In this document: positions 1-8,403 of the stretch, piece by piece
Numbering within the stretch: the stretch's first letter is position 1
Layout of the letters: the number at the start of each line of letters is the position of its first letter
From: Phycisphaerales bacterium
Lineage (GTDB): Bacteria; Planctomycetota; Phycisphaerae; Tepidisphaerales; Tepidisphaeraceae
Assembly: GCA_025361735.1 (NCBI GenBank)
Contig: JANYKD010000330.1
Location: forward strand, 1-32,145
Length of the DNA: 32,145 nucleotides
Direction: 5' to 3'
Notes under the pieces: model-generated
What the model saw: only the letters and a program-made list of their open reading frames with translations
Database searches by the model: none
Told to the model about the DNA's origin: nothing
Made by a program: the position numbers and the translations under genes

Positions 1-720
1 GCGGCCGACCTGGCGGCACAACTCGACAAGAGCGCCAAGTGCCAACTGACGCCGGCCGCCTGTCCCGACAAACCGATCCCCGACGAGCAGTTCTACGAAA
101 CCGTCAAGCCGTCCGTGGTCATCATGGGCGGCGTGTACAAGTGCGACAAGTGCAACAACTGGCACGTTTCCGCGGCCAGCGGGTATGTCATCGGCGCCGG
201 CGGCATCGTCGTGACCAACTATCACGTTATCGCCATAGACAAGAAGGACACGAAACAGGGCATGTTTGCCATGACCTCCGACGGGCGGATTTTTCCGGTG
301 AAGCAGGTTCTGGCCTCCAGCAAGGCCAGCGATGTGGCGATCGTCCAGCTTGACGCCACCGACACGGTCTTCAGGCCGCTGCCGATCCAGGGCGATGCAC
401 CCGTCGGCACGAAGATTCGCGTGCTGAGTCACCCGGACCAGATGCTCTATTCGCTGACCGAAGGAATTGTTTCCCGATATTTCATCATGCCCGCCCGGCC
501 AAACTCATCCGGCGGGGCGACAATGATGGCGATTACCGCCGACTACGCCAAGGGATCCTCCGGTGGGCCGGTCCTCAACGACCGGGGCGCCGTCGTGGGC
601 ATGGTGTCGAGCACGTTCTCCGTCTACTACGATGTCAGGAACGGCCACCAGGACAACCTGCAGATGGTTGTCAAACAGTGCGTCCCGGCGGCGAGTGTGC
701 TGAAACTGATCGAGCGATGA
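1..720 (+). CDS. Trypsin-like serine protease, 5'-truncated by the window edge
   Basis: The reading frame is open from base 1, so the gene begins before the window; a GTG at 115 is not needed as a start. About 239 residues are visible. They carry the chymotrypsin/HtrA-type catalytic triad: His in TNYHVI, Asp in SDVAIVQLD, and the nucleophile Ser in KGSSGGPVLN. This identifies a serine endopeptidase of the trypsin fold. No PDZ domain follows: the protein ends soon after the protease domain. A CxxC pair (YKCDKCNNWH) sits just before the catalytic His strand and could form a disulfide or bind metal. It is probably exported, but the signal peptide would lie outside the window. The next gene on the same strand starts 112 bp downstream with its own RBS. 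Confidence 0.85.
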   Translation, partial: AADLAAQLDKSAKCQLTPAACPDKPIPDEQFYETVKPSVVIMGGVYKCDKCNNWHVSAASGYVIGAGGIVVTNYHVIAIDKKDTKQGMFAMTSDGRIFPVKQVLASSKASDVAIVQLDATDTVFRPLPIQGDAPVGTKIRVLSHPDQMLYSLTEGIVSRYFIMPARPNSSGGATMMAITADYAKGSSGGPVLNDRGAVVGMVSSTFSVYYDVRNGHQDNLQMVVKQCVPAASVLKLIER

Positions 721-831
721 CGAGGCTCCCCCGGACCGCTCCGCGCGGACTTCCCCCGTTCGTCATTTTCATGTAAAAGTCCCCCGCTGACCGAAAATGA
801 GAGAGTCTTTCCATTTTGCAGGAGATTGTTC

Positions 832-1626
832 ATGCGTCGAACCATTCAGGGCCTCTGCGCCCTCGTTTTTTCTTTGATGTTCCTGGCCGTGGGCGGCTGT
901 AATTCCGGCGGCGCGGTGTTTGAATCCACCAGGGATTTCCCGCCCGGAACCGGGTTCCAGCAGTTCACGATCAAGGTGGACGAAACCGACCGCCGCTATT
1001 CCGTCTTCATCCCGCGCGATTACTCGCCGCAGAAGAAATACCCGGCCATCGTCTTCCTGCATGGCGTGCTCGAATCCGGCAACGACGCCACCAAGAATCT
1101 CGGCGTCGGCATCGGCCCGCACGTGCGCGATCAGGCGGCCACCTGGCAGTTCATCACCATCTTCCCCCAGTCCCCCAACGACTGGACCTCTCCCGACAAA
1201 CAGCGCATCTGCATCGCCGCTCTCGACGACGTCTCCCGCCGCTACAACGTCGACCCCGATCGCGTGATCCTCACCGGCCTGTCCAACGGCGGCGAGGGCA
1301 CCTGGATCATCGGGGCCGCCTACAAGAACCGCTTCGCCGCCCTCGTCCCCATCGCGGGTTTCTCGGCTAAGGACTGCTGCGACAGACTGACAGGGATCCC
1401 CATCTGGTGCTTCCACAACAGCATGGACTTCCTGGTTCCGGCGGGTGGTTCGTCCGACATGTGCAAGCGCATCAACGATGCCGGCGGCAACGCCAAGTAC
1501 ACCGAGGCGTCCGGCTTCGGCCACGGCGGCTGGGACGACGTCTACACCGATCCTGAAGTAATCAAGTGGATGCTGGCCCAGCGGCGTGGCGCCACCGCGG
1601 GAAAGAGCGCGGCGAGCGTGCCCTGA
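832..1626 (+). CDS. Lipoprotein alpha/beta-hydrolase, PHB depolymerase/feruloyl-esterase-like
   Basis: The start is the ATG at 832, because AGGAG at 820-824 lies 7 nt upstream; an in-frame TTG at 826 is less likely. Residues 1-25 form a lipoprotein signal (hydrophobic stretch, then lipobox AVGGC), so the product should be anchored in a membrane. The rest has alpha/beta-hydrolase features: FLHGVLESG near the oxyanion site, nucleophile elbow GLSNGG, a probable acid Asp in NSMDFLVP, and a His in GFGHGGW. The family includes secreted carboxyl esterases that remove feruloyl or acetyl groups from polysaccharides, as well as peptidase-like relatives; the substrate cannot be read from the sequence. 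At about 264 aa it is a normal single-domain length. A strong intrinsic terminator follows. Confidence 0.82.
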   Translation: MRRTIQGLCALVFSLMFLAVGGCNSGGAVFESTRDFPPGTGFQQFTIKVDETDRRYSVFIPRDYSPQKKYPAIVFLHGVLESGNDATKNLGVGIGPHVRDQAATWQFITIFPQSPNDWTSPDKQRICIAALDDVSRRYNVDPDRVILTGLSNGGEGTWIIGAAYKNRFAALVPIAGFSAKDCCDRLTGIPIWCFHNSMDFLVPAGGSSDMCKRINDAGGNAKYTEASGFGHGGWDDVYTDPEVIKWMLAQRRGATAGKSAASVP

Positions 1627-1667
1627 TGCGAGCCCGGTAACAAGCCAGAGAACAACTGAATACTCGA

Positions 1668-1700
1668 CGAGCCCGGAAGTCCTTCCGGGCTCGTTTTCAT
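1668..1700 (+). terminator. Intrinsic terminator of the esterase gene
   Basis: A perfect 11-bp stem (1668-1678 with 1683-1693) closes a 4-nt GTCC loop and is followed by TTTTCATTT. It lies 42 bp after the esterase stop codon and before the convergent ABC transporter operon. Confidence 0.85.
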
Positions 1701-1829
1701 TTCTGGCCGAAGGGGACGTCCATCCACACTGCGAAGGCCGGCCTGAACGCTGCAAATCACCGCGTTGCGAATACCGGAACGGTCCCGTTCGACGCGCGGG
1801 GTGACAACCGCGAAGCCTTGGGAGCCTTC

Positions 1830-3329
1830 CTACCCCGCATCCACGCCCGCCATCAGGCGCATGAGCGTTTCCTGGGTCGCCTGGTCCCCCGTCACGGAGC
1901 CCACCAGTCGCCCTTCGCGCATCACCAGCACTCGCGTCGACAGTTTGAGCAGTTCCGGCAATTCCGACGAGATCAGGATGATCGCCAGACCCTGTCGCGC
2001 CAGGTCGGACAGCAACGCGTGAATGGCCGCCTTGGCCCCGACATCGACGCCGCGCGTGGGTTCGTCCACGATCAGAACCTTGCCGCCCTGCGCCAGCCAA
2101 CGTGTGAGCACGACCTTCTGTTGATTCCCACCGGACAGCGCGGCGACGGGCGTATCAATCGTCGCCGTCTTGACGGCCAGACGCTCGCAGGCCGCGATTG
2201 CTTCGGTGCGTTCCCGTGCCAGTTTTAGAAATCCGCGGCTGGAAAACCGGTCCAGCAGTGCCAGTGAGAAGTTCTCGCGGCAGCCCATCATCAGCACCAA
2301 TCCCTGACGCTTGCGGTCTTCCGGCACCAGACCGATTCCCGCATGCATCGCGGCGGTAATCGATCGCCCCGGCAACGTCCGTGCCTCGACGATTACCGTT
2401 CCTTCGGCCCGCGGATCCAGGCCGAACACCGCCTGGGCCACCTCGCTGCGGCCCGCGCCCACCAGTCCGGCAAAGCCCACGATCTCCCCCGCATGGACCG
2501 TAAAGCTGACATCGCGGAACTTGCCGGGCGAACGCAACCCGCGGACCTCGAGCACGGCGCGCGTTTCCACCGGCCGCGGGCGCAGGTCTCCCTCCGCGGC
2601 CAGTTCCCGCCCGATCATCATCTGCACCACGCGGCTTTCATCGGCCTCGGCCCGCGACAATGTCCCGACATGTCTTCCGTCGCGCAGCACGCTGATCCGG
2701 TCGCACAGGGCAAATACCTCCGGCATGCGATGTGACACATAAATCATCGTCACGCCGCGCCGCTTGAGTTCGCCAATGAGGGTGAACAGCCGTCTTGCCT
2801 CCACCTCGGACAGCGAGCTCGTCGGCTCGTCAAACACCAGTATCTTCGCGCCGGTGCCGACAGCGGCCGCGATCTGCACCATCTGCTCTTGTCCGGTTGT
2901 CAGCTCATGCATGGCCCGGCGCACGTCAATCTCCACGCCGATCTGCTGGAGCAGTGTTCGCGCCTTGGCCTCCATTTCCGACCGGCGCACAAAGAATCCC
3001 GCGCGCACGGGATACCGGCCCATGCTCAGGTTCTCGGCCACGCTCAATTCGGGACAGAACGCCAGTTCCTGATGCACCATGCCGATCCCGGCCATGGCCG
3101 CATCGCGCGGCGAGTGGAAGCGTCGTTCGATTCCCTCGACCAGAATCTTTCCCTCATCGGCGCGGTGAATCCCGGCCAGGGCCTTGCCCAGCGTCGATTT
3201 GCCCGCGCCATTCTCGCCCATCAGCGCATGACACTCTCCACGGCGGATCGCGAGCGTGACGTCCGAGAGGGCCGTCACGCCCGCGAACCGCTTGGTGATG
3301 GATTCAAACCGGATGAAGTCGTCAGTCAT
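1830..3329 (-). CDS. Sugar ABC transporter ATP-binding protein (RbsA/MglA family)
   Basis: A 499-aa protein with two fused ABC ATPase domains, the normal length and layout for the CUT2 family (RbsA, MglA, XylG, AraG). The N-terminal domain has Walker A GENGAGKST, a signature-like LTTGQEQ, and Walker B ILVFDEPTSSL. The C-terminal domain lacks a canonical Walker A, as is usual in this family, but keeps the signature LSGGNQQK and Walker B VLIVDEPTRGVDVG. It powers uptake of a monosaccharide or similar polyol with the permease and binding protein encoded just upstream on this strand. The start at 3329 has no obvious Shine-Dalgarno sequence, and a hairpin lies between it and the binding-protein gene, so it may be made at a lower level. 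The sugar is unknown. Confidence 0.93.
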   Translation of the reverse strand: MTDDFIRFESITKRFAGVTALSDVTLAIRRGECHALMGENGAGKSTLGKALAGIHRADEGKILVEGIERRFHSPRDAAMAGIGMVHQELAFCPELSVAENLSMGRYPVRAGFFVRRSEMEAKARTLLQQIGVEIDVRRAMHELTTGQEQMVQIAAAVGTGAKILVFDEPTSSLSEVEARRLFTLIGELKRRGVTMIYVSHRMPEVFALCDRISVLRDGRHVGTLSRAEADESRVVQMMIGRELAAEGDLRPRPVETRAVLEVRGLRSPGKFRDVSFTVHAGEIVGFAGLVGAGRSEVAQAVFGLDPRAEGTVIVEARTLPGRSITAAMHAGIGLVPEDRKRQGLVLMMGCRENFSLALLDRFSSRGFLKLARERTEAIAACERLAVKTATIDTPVAALSGGNQQKVVLTRWLAQGGKVLIVDEPTRGVDVGAKAAIHALLSDLARQGLAIILISSELPELLKLSTRVLVMREGRLVGSVTGDQATQETLMRLMAGVDAG

Positions 3330-3374
3330 ATGTCACGAGGGATAGCACGGAGCACCACAAATTTGCGCTCCGAA

Positions 3375-3396
3375 CGTGGTCGGTAAACCGACCACG
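3375..3396 (-). promoter_or_regulatory. Intra-operon hairpin between binding protein and ATPase genes
   Basis: A 9-10-bp perfect inverted repeat (CGTGGTCGGT ... ACCGACCACG, 2-nt centre) lies in the 84-bp gap after the binding-protein stop. There is no T-tract, so it is more likely an mRNA-stabilising or expression-tuning hairpin than a full terminator. Such hairpins are common after highly expressed binding-protein genes. Confidence 0.6.
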
Positions 3397-3413
3397 CCGC
3401 ATCCGGCTCTGTC

Positions 3414-4454
3414 CTAATTCTTGCCGAGCCACTTGTCCCAGTTCTTGGCAAACTCGTCCACGTTGTCCTTGGTCACCTTTGTCAGGGGATCGACGCGCCG
3501 GTGTTTGCCCGGATCGGCGCTCTTGCTGTCCATGCCCTCGGGGTCTTTGCCGCTGACGATCTTCGTCAGCAGCATGTCCACGGTCTTGTAGCCCCAGCCG
3601 TAGCAGTCCTGTGCCAGCAGCATCGACACATGGCCGCTCTTGAGGTATGGCAACTGCTGCGGCAGCGCATCCACCGCCACGACCTTGACCGAGCCGGGCT
3701 CCCACTTCAAAGCGTTGGCCGTGAAGAGCGGCCAGCCGCCGATCATCGCCCAGCCGCCGATGGTCGGGTTGGCCCGCTGGGCGTCATTGACTGCCTGGGC
3801 GGCCTTCTCCGGCGTTTCTTCGTGGTAGAACACACCTTTGTCGCCGTTGAGTTCCTTCATGTTGGGGTACTTCTTCAGCCCCTCGCGAACGCCCTGCACG
3901 CGTGCCTGCAAGTTCGGTGCAGACTGGTTACCGGCGAGAATCGCAATTGTCCCCTTTTCGCCCATGGCCTTGGCCAGCTCATCCATGACGGTCATGCCGC
4001 AAATCCGGTCGTCGGTGCCGTAGTAGTACATCCGCTTGGATCGCGGCGCATCCGAGTCAAAACAGAGTACGGCGACGCCGGCATCCGCGGCGCGGTCGAT
4101 GGCCGTCGTCAGCGTGTTGGCCTCGGAGCAGGACACGGCGATCCCCTGCACACCCTTGCGCGTCAGGGCGTCAACGGCCTCGGCCTGTTTGGCGGCATTT
4201 TCATCCGTCGGCGTCTGCCAGTCGATCACGATGTTCACGCCATATTTCGCGCCCAGTTCCTTCGCCGCATCCTTTGCCCCGGCATAGGCGGCCTGAAACA
4301 CCGCGTTGGATTGGCTCTTGGCCACCAAACCGATGGTAATGGTCCTGGTTCCCTTGCCACCGCCGCCGCCGGCGGGCGCGGTCTCCTTCTTGCACCCGCC
4401 CAGGACCAGCGCACCCACCGTCACGCACGCCAACAACACTTGTGTGAATCTCAT
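3414..4454 (-). CDS. Sugar ABC transporter substrate-binding lipoprotein (RbsB-like)
   Basis: A 346-aa precursor. Residues 1-20 are a lipoprotein signal ending in lipobox VLGGC; a Gly-rich linker follows and then a periplasmic-binding-protein-4 fold. Family-like stretches are ITIGLVAKSQSNAVFQ at the mature start, VQGIAVSCSEANTLTTAID, AGVAVLCFDSDAP at the hinge/ligand region, and GTIAILAGNQSAPNLQARV. The protein would capture a sugar outside the cytoplasmic membrane and deliver it to the permease. Its ATG is preceded by AAGGAGCGAAC, a good RBS. It sits between the permease and the ATPase genes in one operon. The ligand is not predictable by eye; the family binds ribose, xylose, galactose, autoinducer-2 and polyols. 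Confidence 0.92.
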   Translation of the reverse strand: MRFTQVLLACVTVGALVLGGCKKETAPAGGGGGKGTRTITIGLVAKSQSNAVFQAAYAGAKDAAKELGAKYGVNIVIDWQTPTDENAAKQAEAVDALTRKGVQGIAVSCSEANTLTTAIDRAADAGVAVLCFDSDAPRSKRMYYYGTDDRICGMTVMDELAKAMGEKGTIAILAGNQSAPNLQARVQGVREGLKKYPNMKELNGDKGVFYHEETPEKAAQAVNDAQRANPTIGGWAMIGGWPLFTANALKWEPGSVKVVAVDALPQQLPYLKSGHVSMLLAQDCYGWGYKTVDMLLTKIVSGKDPEGMDSKSADPGKHRRVDPLTKVTKDNVDEFAKNWDKWLGKN

Positions 4455-4475
4455 GTTCGCTCCTTAATGAATTGC

Positions 4476-5567
4476 TCACTTGTTCGCCGCGGCTGCCATA
4501 ACCAACCGGCGCTGTCGCAACACTTCGCTGAATCGGTCCACGGCGACGGCCACGACAATGGCCGAGCCGATAATGATGCTCTTGTATTCCTGGTTCATGC
4601 CGACGACGAAGATTCCGTTGTCGATAAGCTGGATGACCAGCGCCCCCAGCAGCGCGCCCAGCGCCGTGCCGCGGCCGCCCATCAGGCTGGCCCCGCCGAC
4701 CACGGCCGAGGCCACCACCATCAGTTCATCTCCCGTGCCGCTGTTGGTTGACACGGCCCCGAATCGCCCGAGCGAGACCAGGCCGGCGATGCCGGCACAC
4801 AGGCCGCTGATCACGTACACCCGCAACTTGACCATTCCCACATTCAATCCGGCAAATCGCGATGCCTCTTCGTTGCCGCCGATGGCATACGTTTCGCGCC
4901 CGGGACGGGTGTTGCGCAAGAAGACCCATCCCAGCACCACGACCAGTAGCGTCACCAGCATCGGAGTGAACCGCAAGCCCGAGGCGAACTCGTAGCTCAT
5001 GAATCGCACAGTGAACGCGTCGGGCAGGACACCGCCCTGTCCCGGAAGCGACTTCTCCGGTGAGATGACGTTCGCCAGGCCGCGGAAGATGCTCATGGTC
5101 CCCAGCGTCACAATGAACGGATGCAGCCGCAGGCTCACCACCAGCAGTCCGTTGACCAGCCCACACGCCAGCCCCACGCTCAGCGACACGGCCATCGCCA
5201 GCAACACCACGCCGGCGAGCGATCCCTCGGCCTGTCTGGCCAGCGGCACGCGGATTGCCCACGCTGTCAGCAATGACGCCAGCGCCCAGATCGATCCGAC
5301 CGAAATGTCGATCCCACCAGTGATGATGACCACCGTCATGCCCACTGCCATGATGGCGTAGATCGCCATATTGGTGGCCACGCCGTTGAACAGGTTGTCG
5401 AAGTTGAGGAACAGATTGGAATACCGGCCGCCCGCGTTGCAGTAGCCCGCCACCACCAGCAGGGCGCCGAGCAGCACCACCACGGCCACGAGTCCCATCT
5501 CCTGCATGCGCCAGCCGCTATACCGGGCCATGCCCGGCTTCGAACTGCCGCCAGAAACGTCACTCAT
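4476..5567 (-). CDS. Sugar ABC transporter permease (RbsC family)
   Basis: A 363-aa polytopic membrane protein with about 8-10 hydrophobic segments. Family hallmarks are GGIDISVGSIWALASLLTAW after the second or third helix, NGLLVVSLRLHPFIVTLGTM, GGNEEASRFAGLNV in the cytoplasmic EAA-like loop, and VGGASLMGGRGTALGALLGAL near the end. It forms the channel of the CUT2 transporter. AAGGAG lies upstream of the ATG. It is the first gene of the operon (permease, binding protein, ATPase), an unusual order compared with the ATPase-permease-binding protein order of rbs. The 21-bp gap to the next gene and the promoter at 5654-5681 support co-transcription. Confidence 0.93.
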   Translation of the reverse strand: MSDVSGGSSKPGMARYSGWRMQEMGLVAVVVLLGALLVVAGYCNAGGRYSNLFLNFDNLFNGVATNMAIYAIMAVGMTVVIITGGIDISVGSIWALASLLTAWAIRVPLARQAEGSLAGVVLLAMAVSLSVGLACGLVNGLLVVSLRLHPFIVTLGTMSIFRGLANVISPEKSLPGQGGVLPDAFTVRFMSYEFASGLRFTPMLVTLLVVVLGWVFLRNTRPGRETYAIGGNEEASRFAGLNVGMVKLRVYVISGLCAGIAGLVSLGRFGAVSTNSGTGDELMVVASAVVGGASLMGGRGTALGALLGALVIQLIDNGIFVVGMNQEYKSIIIGSAIVVAVAVDRFSEVLRQRRLVMAAAANK

Positions 5568-5653
5568 GCCTCGCTCCTTGGATCATTCCAACCGTGGCCA
5601 ACGCTCAATCATGCTCGCAACCAGCCAGGAGTGGCGGAAGTTGATCGGCAACG

Positions 5654-5681
5654 AGTATAAGCCTCCTCGGCACGATGACAA
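5654..5681 (-). promoter_or_regulatory. Sigma70-like promoter of the sugar transporter operon
   Basis: Reading the minus strand, TTGTCA (5681-5676) is followed by a 16-bp spacer and TATACT (5659-5654), 4-5 of 6 matches to each consensus box. The expected start of transcription is near 5647, giving a leader of about 80 nt before the permease ATG at 5567. No clear operator palindrome was seen. Confidence 0.6.
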
Positions 5682-5816
5682 GGCGAAGCGTCGGTCTGAT
5701 CTTTGGCCCGGCGCCGGTTGAATTGTACGGAATCGATGTCTACGCTTTAGCATGAAATGGCTTGGGTCCGCGGAAGGTCCCCGGTATCTGATGTCATATT
5801 TACACGAGGAGTCTCT

Positions 5817-6353
5817 GTGCCTGATTCTACGATCAAGCCGGGAGTGTTGAAGGAATTGCAGCGCCAAGTCAACCAGGAGTTGGGGGCCGCCCACGCCTAT
5901 CTGGCGCTGGCTGCGTGGTGCCACGACCAGAACCTCAAGGGATTCGCCCGCTACTTCAGCACGCAGGCGAAGGAGGAGCGCGAGCATGCCCAGAAGTTCA
6001 TGGATCACCTGCTCGACCGGGGCACGATGCCGCGCCTGAGCGCGTTGCCCGAACCCAAGACTGATTTCGGCGGCCTGGCCGACATCGCACAGCAGGCGCT
6101 GTCGATGGAGCAATCCAATAGCGCCGGCGTGAACGCCTGTTACGCAGCCGCTGTGCGCGACGGCGATGTGGCCGCCCAGGTGCTGCTGCAGTGGTTCGTC
6201 ACCGAGCAGGTGGAAGAAGAGAACTGGGCCAACGAGATGGTGGAGCGCGTCGAGGGCGCGAACTGCGCCGGCGGCCTGTCCGACCTCGACCGGCACATCG
6301 AACGCTATCTCACGGAGAATGGCATGAACGCCAATGGTGGCGAAGGCAAGTGA
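5817..6353 (+). CDS. Non-heme bacterial ferritin (FtnA-like)
   Basis: The start is set at GTG 5817 because GAGGAG lies 5 nt upstream and the product then begins like other ferritins; an ATG at 5757 would add 20 atypical residues. The 178-aa protein has the four-helix ferritin pattern with ferroxidase residues: Glu in NQELGAAHAYLAL with the following Tyr, E-x-x-H in KEEREHAQKF, Glu in ALSMEQSN, and EQVEEENWA for the second-site ligands. It would oxidise and store iron in a 24-subunit shell. It is transcribed alone, divergently from the sugar transporter, and ends at a strong terminator. No Fur box was recognised. Confidence 0.93.
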   Translation: MPDSTIKPGVLKELQRQVNQELGAAHAYLALAAWCHDQNLKGFARYFSTQAKEEREHAQKFMDHLLDRGTMPRLSALPEPKTDFGGLADIAQQALSMEQSNSAGVNACYAAAVRDGDVAAQVLLQWFVTEQVEEENWANEMVERVEGANCAGGLSDLDRHIERYLTENGMNANGGEGK

Positions 6354-6439
6354 ACCATGGCGCATGCCTGACGGGCATCTCCAATGATGCCCTGGCCAAG
6401 TTCGTGCGTTAGACGTCGTATCGACTACGGACTACTCCC

Positions 6440-8266
6440 CTACTTTTCCCACTGCCCCAGCGGCCGGATTTCTCCGGCCGCTGTTTTTTCGTCGGCCGAG
6501 ATCAACACCATCAGCCGGGCGTCCGTGACCTTGCCGAGTTGGATCGACAGGTTGTGCATCTCGGACTGCTGCTTCTGCGGCGGCGGCGGATTGCACGACA
6601 GCACCTCGAACTTCGCCGACTCCGGCGACAGAATACGCACATGCATCGTCTTGCCCTTGAGGGCGAGCGTGGCCTGTCGCCCATTGGCGTCGATCTTGGC
6701 TGAGGTAACAAAACTCCAGGTGACCCCGACGGGCTTGGCCGCCTCGACCTCATCCTGCACGAGAATGGCCGAGCGATTGAGCATGGCCAGCCCGCGCGTC
6801 ACGCGCGTCGCCCGGCCCTTCCAGGCGGCCGACAGATCGATCACGCAGTGCGCGCGGTCCTTGCCGCTGTGGAATGTCGTGATCGGCGCCTTGGCGGCGG
6901 GATCCTGGTTCTCGCCATCAAGCAGCAGCGTATTGTGCGATTCGGTCCGCAGGCGGTAGTAGGTCCAGCGCTTGTTGCCGAAATAAGCCGGCAGGTTGTA
7001 GTCGTCGCCGCCCAGATCGTTTGCCCAACGCTGCCCCTGGGCATCGAGCACGAACGAACCCAGGTCCAGGTGCGAGTGGTTGGCCCTGTTGTCGCCGCCC
7101 TTGATGCCGACCCACAAGGCATTCGGGTCGTTCCATGCAGAGCGGAAGAACGCCACATGCACGCCCTTGTAGAACGAGTCCAGCGGCAGTTGGGAGACGT
7201 GAGCAAGCTTGGCATCGGCCGCCGGTTTGTGCTGCCAGGGGAAGGTACTGCCCCAGACGAGGTTCAGCGGATGCGGCCGCGAGTCGGCGAAAGTGGCCTG
7301 ATGTTCGTGGTAAGCGCCAATCCCAAACGCCCGGGCGAGCAGCATCATCTGCGGGGCCGAGCCCGTGCCGGCGCCGGCATCGGCGTAGTTGAAACTCATG
7401 CCGCTGGGTCCGGCACAATCGATGCGGAAGATTCCGGTTTCGCGAAAGCCCGGCTTGGCGAAGTTGCCAAAGTCGGTGCCCAGGGCCGATTCAGTGGCCG
7501 ACAGATAAAACGCGGTATAGAGCGTGGCATAGCCCCAATAGCCGGGACCTTCGGGGAATCCGCCATCGGGGGCAAACGTCTCCATGGAATGCTCGAACGC
7601 ACCACGGCATTTGCTGACGATCTCGGCCGCGATCTGCGGATCGGTGTCGCCGATGGCCAGTGCTCCGACGCTCAGGCCACCATTGCAGACCTGGGCCCAG
7701 TTGTGGGTGACCTTCGTCCAGAACGCTTTCTTCTCGAACCCGACGAGCCCGGGCTTGAGGCCCTTCTCAATGATCGCAGTGCGGATCGTCTTCCGCTCGG
7801 CATCGCTCAGCGCGGGGTAGAACCAGTCGTAGCCGATGCCAAAGGCGTTGCTCATCTCGGCCGTGTCCAGAAAATGAGACGGGTTCCAGTCCGCAAATTC
7901 CGCGACGACCAGCATTTCCTTCTTCGCCCGGTCGGCCATGCGCGTATCGCCATCGACGAGATAGACCGTGCCCAAGGCCAGCATGCGTTCGAGTGCGCGC
8001 CGGCTCTTATCCAGCAGCCGTGGCCCGATCAGCACATGTTCCACGGGCGGTTCCTTGATGATCTTCTCCGCACTCGCCTTCACCCCCGCATACCACGCGG
8101 CCAACTGCGGATCGCTCTTGACCCGCTGGCGGAAGTCGTTCAGGTCCGCCTTGCGGATAAAGATCCGCGGATGTTCTTTCTGCAGATTCTTGAGAACATC
8201 CTCCTGGGCGCGAAGAGGAGAGCAGACAGCCAGCGAGAGGATGAGAAGGGAGATTAGGTGCTTCAT
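6440..8266 (-). CDS. Secreted heparinase II/III-family polysaccharide lyase
   Basis: The start is the ATG at 8266 (MKHLISLLILSLAVCSPLRAQ), which gives a clean signal peptide; the longer open frame to 8413 only reads through the upstream repeat. The mature protein of about 588 aa has an alpha/alpha-toroid N-terminal half (EHPRIFIRKADL start, FLDTAEMSNAFGIGYDWFYP, KVTHNWAQVCNGG with the likely catalytic Asn/His region) and a beta-sandwich C-terminal half with the heparinase II/III block DNRANHSHLDLGSFVLDAQG and ESHNTLLLDG. Such enzymes eliminate uronic-acid polysaccharides (heparin, alginate and related) outside the cytoplasm. The substrate is uncertain. A Pro-run (CNPPPPQ) occurs near the end. 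It lies downstream of a secreted glycoside hydrolase on the same strand. Confidence 0.87.
   Translation of the reverse strand: MKHLISLLILSLAVCSPLRAQEDVLKNLQKEHPRIFIRKADLNDFRQRVKSDPQLAAWYAGVKASAEKIIKEPPVEHVLIGPRLLDKSRRALERMLALGTVYLVDGDTRMADRAKKEMLVVAEFADWNPSHFLDTAEMSNAFGIGYDWFYPALSDAERKTIRTAIIEKGLKPGLVGFEKKAFWTKVTHNWAQVCNGGLSVGALAIGDTDPQIAAEIVSKCRGAFEHSMETFAPDGGFPEGPGYWGYATLYTAFYLSATESALGTDFGNFAKPGFRETGIFRIDCAGPSGMSFNYADAGAGTGSAPQMMLLARAFGIGAYHEHQATFADSRPHPLNLVWGSTFPWQHKPAADAKLAHVSQLPLDSFYKGVHVAFFRSAWNDPNALWVGIKGGDNRANHSHLDLGSFVLDAQGQRWANDLGGDDYNLPAYFGNKRWTYYRLRTESHNTLLLDGENQDPAAKAPITTFHSGKDRAHCVIDLSAAWKGRATRVTRGLAMLNRSAILVQDEVEAAKPVGVTWSFVTSAKIDANGRQATLALKGKTMHVRILSPESAKFEVLSCNPPPPQKQQSEMHNLSIQLGKVTDARLMVLISADEKTAAGEIRPLGQWEK
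6458..6489 (+). terminator. Ferritin terminator embedded in the convergent lyase coding sequence
   Basis: An 11-bp perfect stem (6458-6468 with 6473-6483), a TTTC loop and six T residues read on the plus strand, about 105 bp after the ferritin stop. It lies inside the last codons of the minus-strand lyase gene (encoding the segment AAGEIRPLG). Confidence 0.85.
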
Positions 8267-8284
8267 GAGAACAACTCTCTGTAA

Positions 8285-8395
8285 ACTCGAAACTCGAAAT
8301 TCGAATGACGAATTAAATCCGAAGTATGAATGACGAATGTGCCGGTGGTATTGCTGCTTCGAGTTTAATTCGTCATTCGAGTTTCGAATTTCGTC
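8285..8395. repeat. AT-rich intergenic inverted-repeat element
   Basis: A 17-bp perfect inverted repeat (TCGAATGACGAATTAAA at 8301-8317 and its complement at 8364-8380) is flanked by shuffled copies of the same words (CGAAACTCGAAATTCG). The direct copy GAATGACGAA also recurs near 8328. It fills the gap between the glycoside hydrolase stop and the lyase start and is much richer in A+T than its surroundings. It resembles dispersed intergenic repeats rather than a coding sequence. Confidence 0.75.
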
Positions 8396-8403
8396 ATTCC
8401 ACA

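Noticed and set aside
769..2100. 443-codon minus-strand frame across the esterase gene
   Set aside because: It is antisense to a well-supported lipoprotein esterase with RBS and terminator, and its residues (Gly/Arg/Asp-rich) match no domain.
6848..8257. 469-codon plus-strand frame across the lyase gene
   Set aside because: High-GC antisense shadow of the heparinase-type gene, without RBS or motifs.
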